This document shows positions 16,979-19,657 of a stretch of DNA of 19,657 nt, piece after piece (positions within the stretch are counted from its first letter, which is position 1; every line of letters starts with the position of its first letter). Under the pieces are notes generated by a model, which was given only the letters and a program-made list of their open reading frames with translations, ran no database searches and was not told the origin of the DNA. The translations under genes were made by a program, and so were the position numbers. The DNA is from Patescibacteria group bacterium (GTDB lineage Bacteria > Patescibacteriota > Minisyncoccia > Phycocordibacterales > UBA12088): the NCBI GenBank assembly GCA_015491145.1, contig WFWM01000056.1:1-19657 (forward strand), read 5' to 3'.

Positions 16979-19570
16979 CTACGATCGCGCGAGGACTCGG
17001 GTGAGGTAGTGGGCAGTATAACCCTTCCCGCTTCGTGCCACCTCTTCCGGCGTGCCAGCAACGACAATCCTCCCTCCCGCATCTCCCCCCTCGGGCCCCA
17101 TATCAATGATCCAATCGGCACATTTGATGAGATCGAGATTATGCTCAATCACGATGACCGTATGGCCACGATCGACGAGGGTTTGGAGAATGGCAATGAG
17201 ACGCGCCACATCATCGTAGTGCAGCCCCACCGTCGGCTCATCCAAGAGGTAGAGCGTCTTCTGAGTATGCTGCCGGTACAGCTCTGAGGCAATTTTGAGC
17301 CGCTGCGCTTCACCACCAGAGAGCGTGGTGGCATTCTGCCCAAGCTCAAGGTAGCCAAGCCCGGTATCCGCAAGTGTCTTGAGGCGGTCGAATACCGGAG
17401 GGATGTCCCGGAAAAAATCGAGCGCTTCATCGACCGTCATTCGCAGCACATCGTAGATAGACTTTCCCCGGTAGCGCACCTCGAGCGTGTCCCGCATATA
17501 CCGCTTGCCGTCGCACACATCGCAGCTGACATACACGGTCGGCAGGAAGTGCATCTCTATCGCAAGCACACCGTTGCCTTGGCAAGCCTCACACCTCCCG
17601 CCCTTCACATTGAACGAGAAGCGGCTCGCACTCCATCCCCGCGCCTTTGCTTCAGGTGTTTGCGCAAAGAGTTCGCGGATGAAGGTGAAGGCGCCGGTGT
17701 AGGTAGCGGGGTTTGAGCGCGGCGTGCGCCCAATCGGCGACTGATCAACGAGTACCACCCGGCTCAGGTGCTCCACCCCTTCCAACCCACGAATGTGGGA
17801 GAGGGAACGGTAGATACCCCGCTTACCGAGCGCACGAACGACATTGGTGTAGAGCACATCGTACAGGAGGGTCGACTTCCCCGAACCTGAGACACCAGTA
17901 ATTACCGTGAAGGTGCCGAGCGGAAAGCGGACATCGAGATTCTTCAGGTTGTGTACCGTCGCCCCCTTCACAAGTAATGACCCTCTCGCGCGGGTCCTTC
18001 GTCGGGACGGCACCGGGATGGAGAGTTCGCCGCGCAAATAGCCAACCGTGCGGGAGTGCGGCGCCGGGTTTGATGGAGGATTAAGGAGGTTGGAGAGGAA
18101 ATCCGCCACTATTACTTCCCCTCCCTGCTTCCCCGCCCCCGGCCCTATGTCGATGAGGTAATCGGCGGCACGGATGGTGTCCTCATCGTGCTCCACTACC
18201 ACAACGGTATTCCCAAGGTCCCGAAGTGAGAGGAGCGTCTGAATGAGGCGATCGTTGTCTCGCTGGTGCAGCCCAATGGTCGGCTCATCGAGGACGTAGA
18301 GCGCTCCCACGAGTCCGCTCCCCAGCTGCGACGCGAGTCGAATGCGCTGCGCTTCACCACCAGAGAGTGTCCCCGCCTTCCGGTCGAGCGTAAGGTAGCC
18401 GACCCCGACATCTATGAGAAACTGGAGACGGTTGAGGATCTCCTTCATCACCACATGGGAAATTTCCCGCTCCTTGGGGGTGAGCGACAGTTCCAAGAGG
18501 AACCGTTGCGCCTCCTCTATGGTGAGGGCGGTAAACTCGATGATATTAAGCCCCTCTCCCTTCCGATCCCCCCCGAGGAACACATTGAGCGCTTCAGGCC
18601 GCAGTCGCTTTCCGTGGCACACCGGGCACACCGTCTCCTCCCATCCCACCGTGCCGAGCCCCCGGCATTGCGGACAGGCGCCATAGGGAGAATTGAAGGA
18701 AAACAAGCGAGGCTCAATTTCCGGAAACGGTGTTCCGTCGGTCGGACAAATGAACCGAGAAGAGAGCACCTCTTCGCTGCCGTCGGGGTAGGTGAATCGC
18801 ACGAGTCCGTTTGCCTCCTGCAGGGCAAGCTCTACCGCCTCACCGAGCCGCTCGAGGAACGCTTTCTCGTTGGCTCGCCACTCAGCAAGAGGGATCGTAT
18901 CTACCACTACCTCAATGGTATGCCGCTTCGTGCGTGAGAGTGCGATCCGCTCTCGGAGCGAGAACAGTTTCCCGTCAATCACCACCTCCTCAAACCCTTT
19001 CTGCAGGAGATCGTAGAGGAGTTGGTAGTACTCACCCTTCCTCCCCATCACCACCGGAGCGCTCACCCGCAGCTGAGCACTCTCAAGCGGCACCCCCATT
19101 ACCGTTGAGACCGTCTCTCCCTCCCGAAGGAAGGCGCGGCACCGATCCTGCGCAACGCGTCGTATCTCTTCTATGGAGAGCCGGGCAATGCGCGCATCGC
19201 TCGTGAGGCAGTACGCCTTTCCGATGCGGGCGTAGAGGATTCGAAGGAAATCGTAAATTTCCGTAATGGTTGCCACCGTCGATCGGGGGTTGTTCGAACG
19301 AGACTTCTGATCGATTGCAATAGCAGGAGAGAGACCGATGATTTCATCGACATCCGGCTTCTGCATTTGGCCAATGAACTGCCGGGCATACGGAGAGAGG
19401 GATTCAATATAGCGGCGCTGCCCTTCCGCAAAGAGCGTATCGAAGGCAAGGGAAGACTTACCCGAGCCCGAAAGCCCGGTAATTACCACAAACGCATTAC
19501 GGGGCAACCGAACGGAAATATTTTTGAGATTGTGCGTCCGTGCCCCGCGCACCTCAATCCACTCCTGCAT
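16979..19570 (-). CDS. uvrA: Excinuclease ABC subunit A
   Basis: UvrA is the damage-sensing ATPase of nucleotide excision repair. Its 863 residues (E. coli 940) contain two ABC modules: Walker A GLSGSGKS (32-39) and GVSGSGKS (559-566), signatures LSGGEAQR (402-409 and 750-757), and the two LDEPT Walker B motifs. The second zinc finger is canonical (CEAC ... CDVC, Cys 660, 663, 683, 686). The first site is altered: CPTD instead of CPxC at 275-278, followed by an intact CPQC at 299-302. The long stretch that normally separates GLG from the next CxxC is reduced to a few residues before CPVC (315-318), explaining the shorter length. The ATG at 19570 fits the family start; an ATG at 19609 is also in frame. 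uvrC follows after 6 nt. Confidence 0.97.
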   Translation of the reverse strand: MQEWIEVRGARTHNLKNISVRLPRNAFVVITGLSGSGKSSLAFDTLFAEGQRRYIESLSPYARQFIGQMQKPDVDEIIGLSPAIAIDQKSRSNNPRSTVATITEIYDFLRILYARIGKAYCLTSDARIARLSIEEIRRVAQDRCRAFLREGETVSTVMGVPLESAQLRVSAPVVMGRKGEYYQLLYDLLQKGFEEVVIDGKLFSLRERIALSRTKRHTIEVVVDTIPLAEWRANEKAFLERLGEAVELALQEANGLVRFTYPDGSEEVLSSRFICPTDGTPFPEIEPRLFSFNSPYGACPQCRGLGTVGWEETVCPVCHGKRLRPEALNVFLGGDRKGEGLNIIEFTALTIEEAQRFLLELSLTPKEREISHVVMKEILNRLQFLIDVGVGYLTLDRKAGTLSGGEAQRIRLASQLGSGLVGALYVLDEPTIGLHQRDNDRLIQTLLSLRDLGNTVVVVEHDEDTIRAADYLIDIGPGAGKQGGEVIVADFLSNLLNPPSNPAPHSRTVGYLRGELSIPVPSRRRTRARGSLLVKGATVHNLKNLDVRFPLGTFTVITGVSGSGKSTLLYDVLYTNVVRALGKRGIYRSLSHIRGLEGVEHLSRVVLVDQSPIGRTPRSNPATYTGAFTFIRELFAQTPEAKARGWSASRFSFNVKGGRCEACQGNGVLAIEMHFLPTVYVSCDVCDGKRYMRDTLEVRYRGKSIYDVLRMTVDEALDFFRDIPPVFDRLKTLADTGLGYLELGQNATTLSGGEAQRLKIASELYRQHTQKTLYLLDEPTVGLHYDDVARLIAILQTLVDRGHTVIVIEHNLDLIKCADWIIDMGPEGGDAGGRIVVAGTPEEVARSGKGYTAHYLTRVLARS

Positions 19571-19657
19571 AGTGCCAACCCCCGCCCAGAGAATGCGCCG
19601 GGAGCGCATCCTATCACAGCCTGCTCTATCCTGCCTAATCCCTCACGCTACTTTCCC

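Overview
The window is a gene-dense, fairly GC-rich bacterial segment. Almost everything reads on the minus strand, and no stretch over about 160 bases lacks a gene. Small intergenic gaps, 1-4 nt gene overlaps, tRNAs without encoded CCA, apparent leaderless promoters, a C-terminally short UvrC and a very small Cys-rich protein of a type I associate with Parcubacteria all suggest a member of the Patescibacteria (Candidate Phyla Radiation). This placement is inference from style and content; no rRNA or marker phylogeny is available. TGA is used as a stop (ATGA overlaps inside the ATP synthase operon), which argues against the code-25 lineages (Gracilibacteria/Absconditabacteria).

Layout, left to right. 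(1) 1-1400, minus: the start of a first F-type ATP synthase operon, atpB-atpE-atpF, with atpF cut by the window edge. (2) 1557-2363, minus: tRNA-Pro(GGG), a DUF167 protein and a macro-domain protein. (3) 2468-5086: two convergent unrecognised genes bounded by two tRNA-Pro genes. (4) 5188-7008: a 58-residue Cys-rich protein (plus), a strong hairpin, then tRNA-Ala(GGC), thiI and tRNA-Ala(UGC) on minus. (5) 7099-8763: a MATE transporter and tRNA-Val(CAC) on minus, with tRNA-Arg(CCG) divergent on plus. (6) 8855-14530, minus: a second, complete-looking ATP synthase operon atpI-B-E-F-A-G-D-C with no atpH. (7) 14629-19570, minus: uvrA, uvrC, ddl and tRNA-Ala(CGC), feeding into the second ATP synthase operon.

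The most interesting object is the second ATP synthase. It has no delta subunit gene, and the two places where delta normally binds are also gone. The alpha subunit starts about 26 residues late, with an in-frame stop upstream that excludes a longer start, and subunit b ends at 120 residues. Its epsilon consists of the beta-sandwich domain only and carries a (Gln-Glu) tract encoded by a perfect hexanucleotide repeat. Catalytic residues of alpha and beta and the essential Arg/Glu of a and c are kept, so this looks like a working but rebuilt enzyme rather than a decaying copy. It coexists with a different F0 set in operon 1.

A second theme is that tRNA genes sit directly in front of protein genes on the same strand. 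This holds for five of the six minus-strand tRNAs. In the extreme case the start codon of the DUF167 gene lies 1 nt after the tRNA-Pro discriminator base. Most tRNAs and several mRNAs share an extended -10 box of the form (T/C)GG-TATA(G/C)T with no convincing -35.
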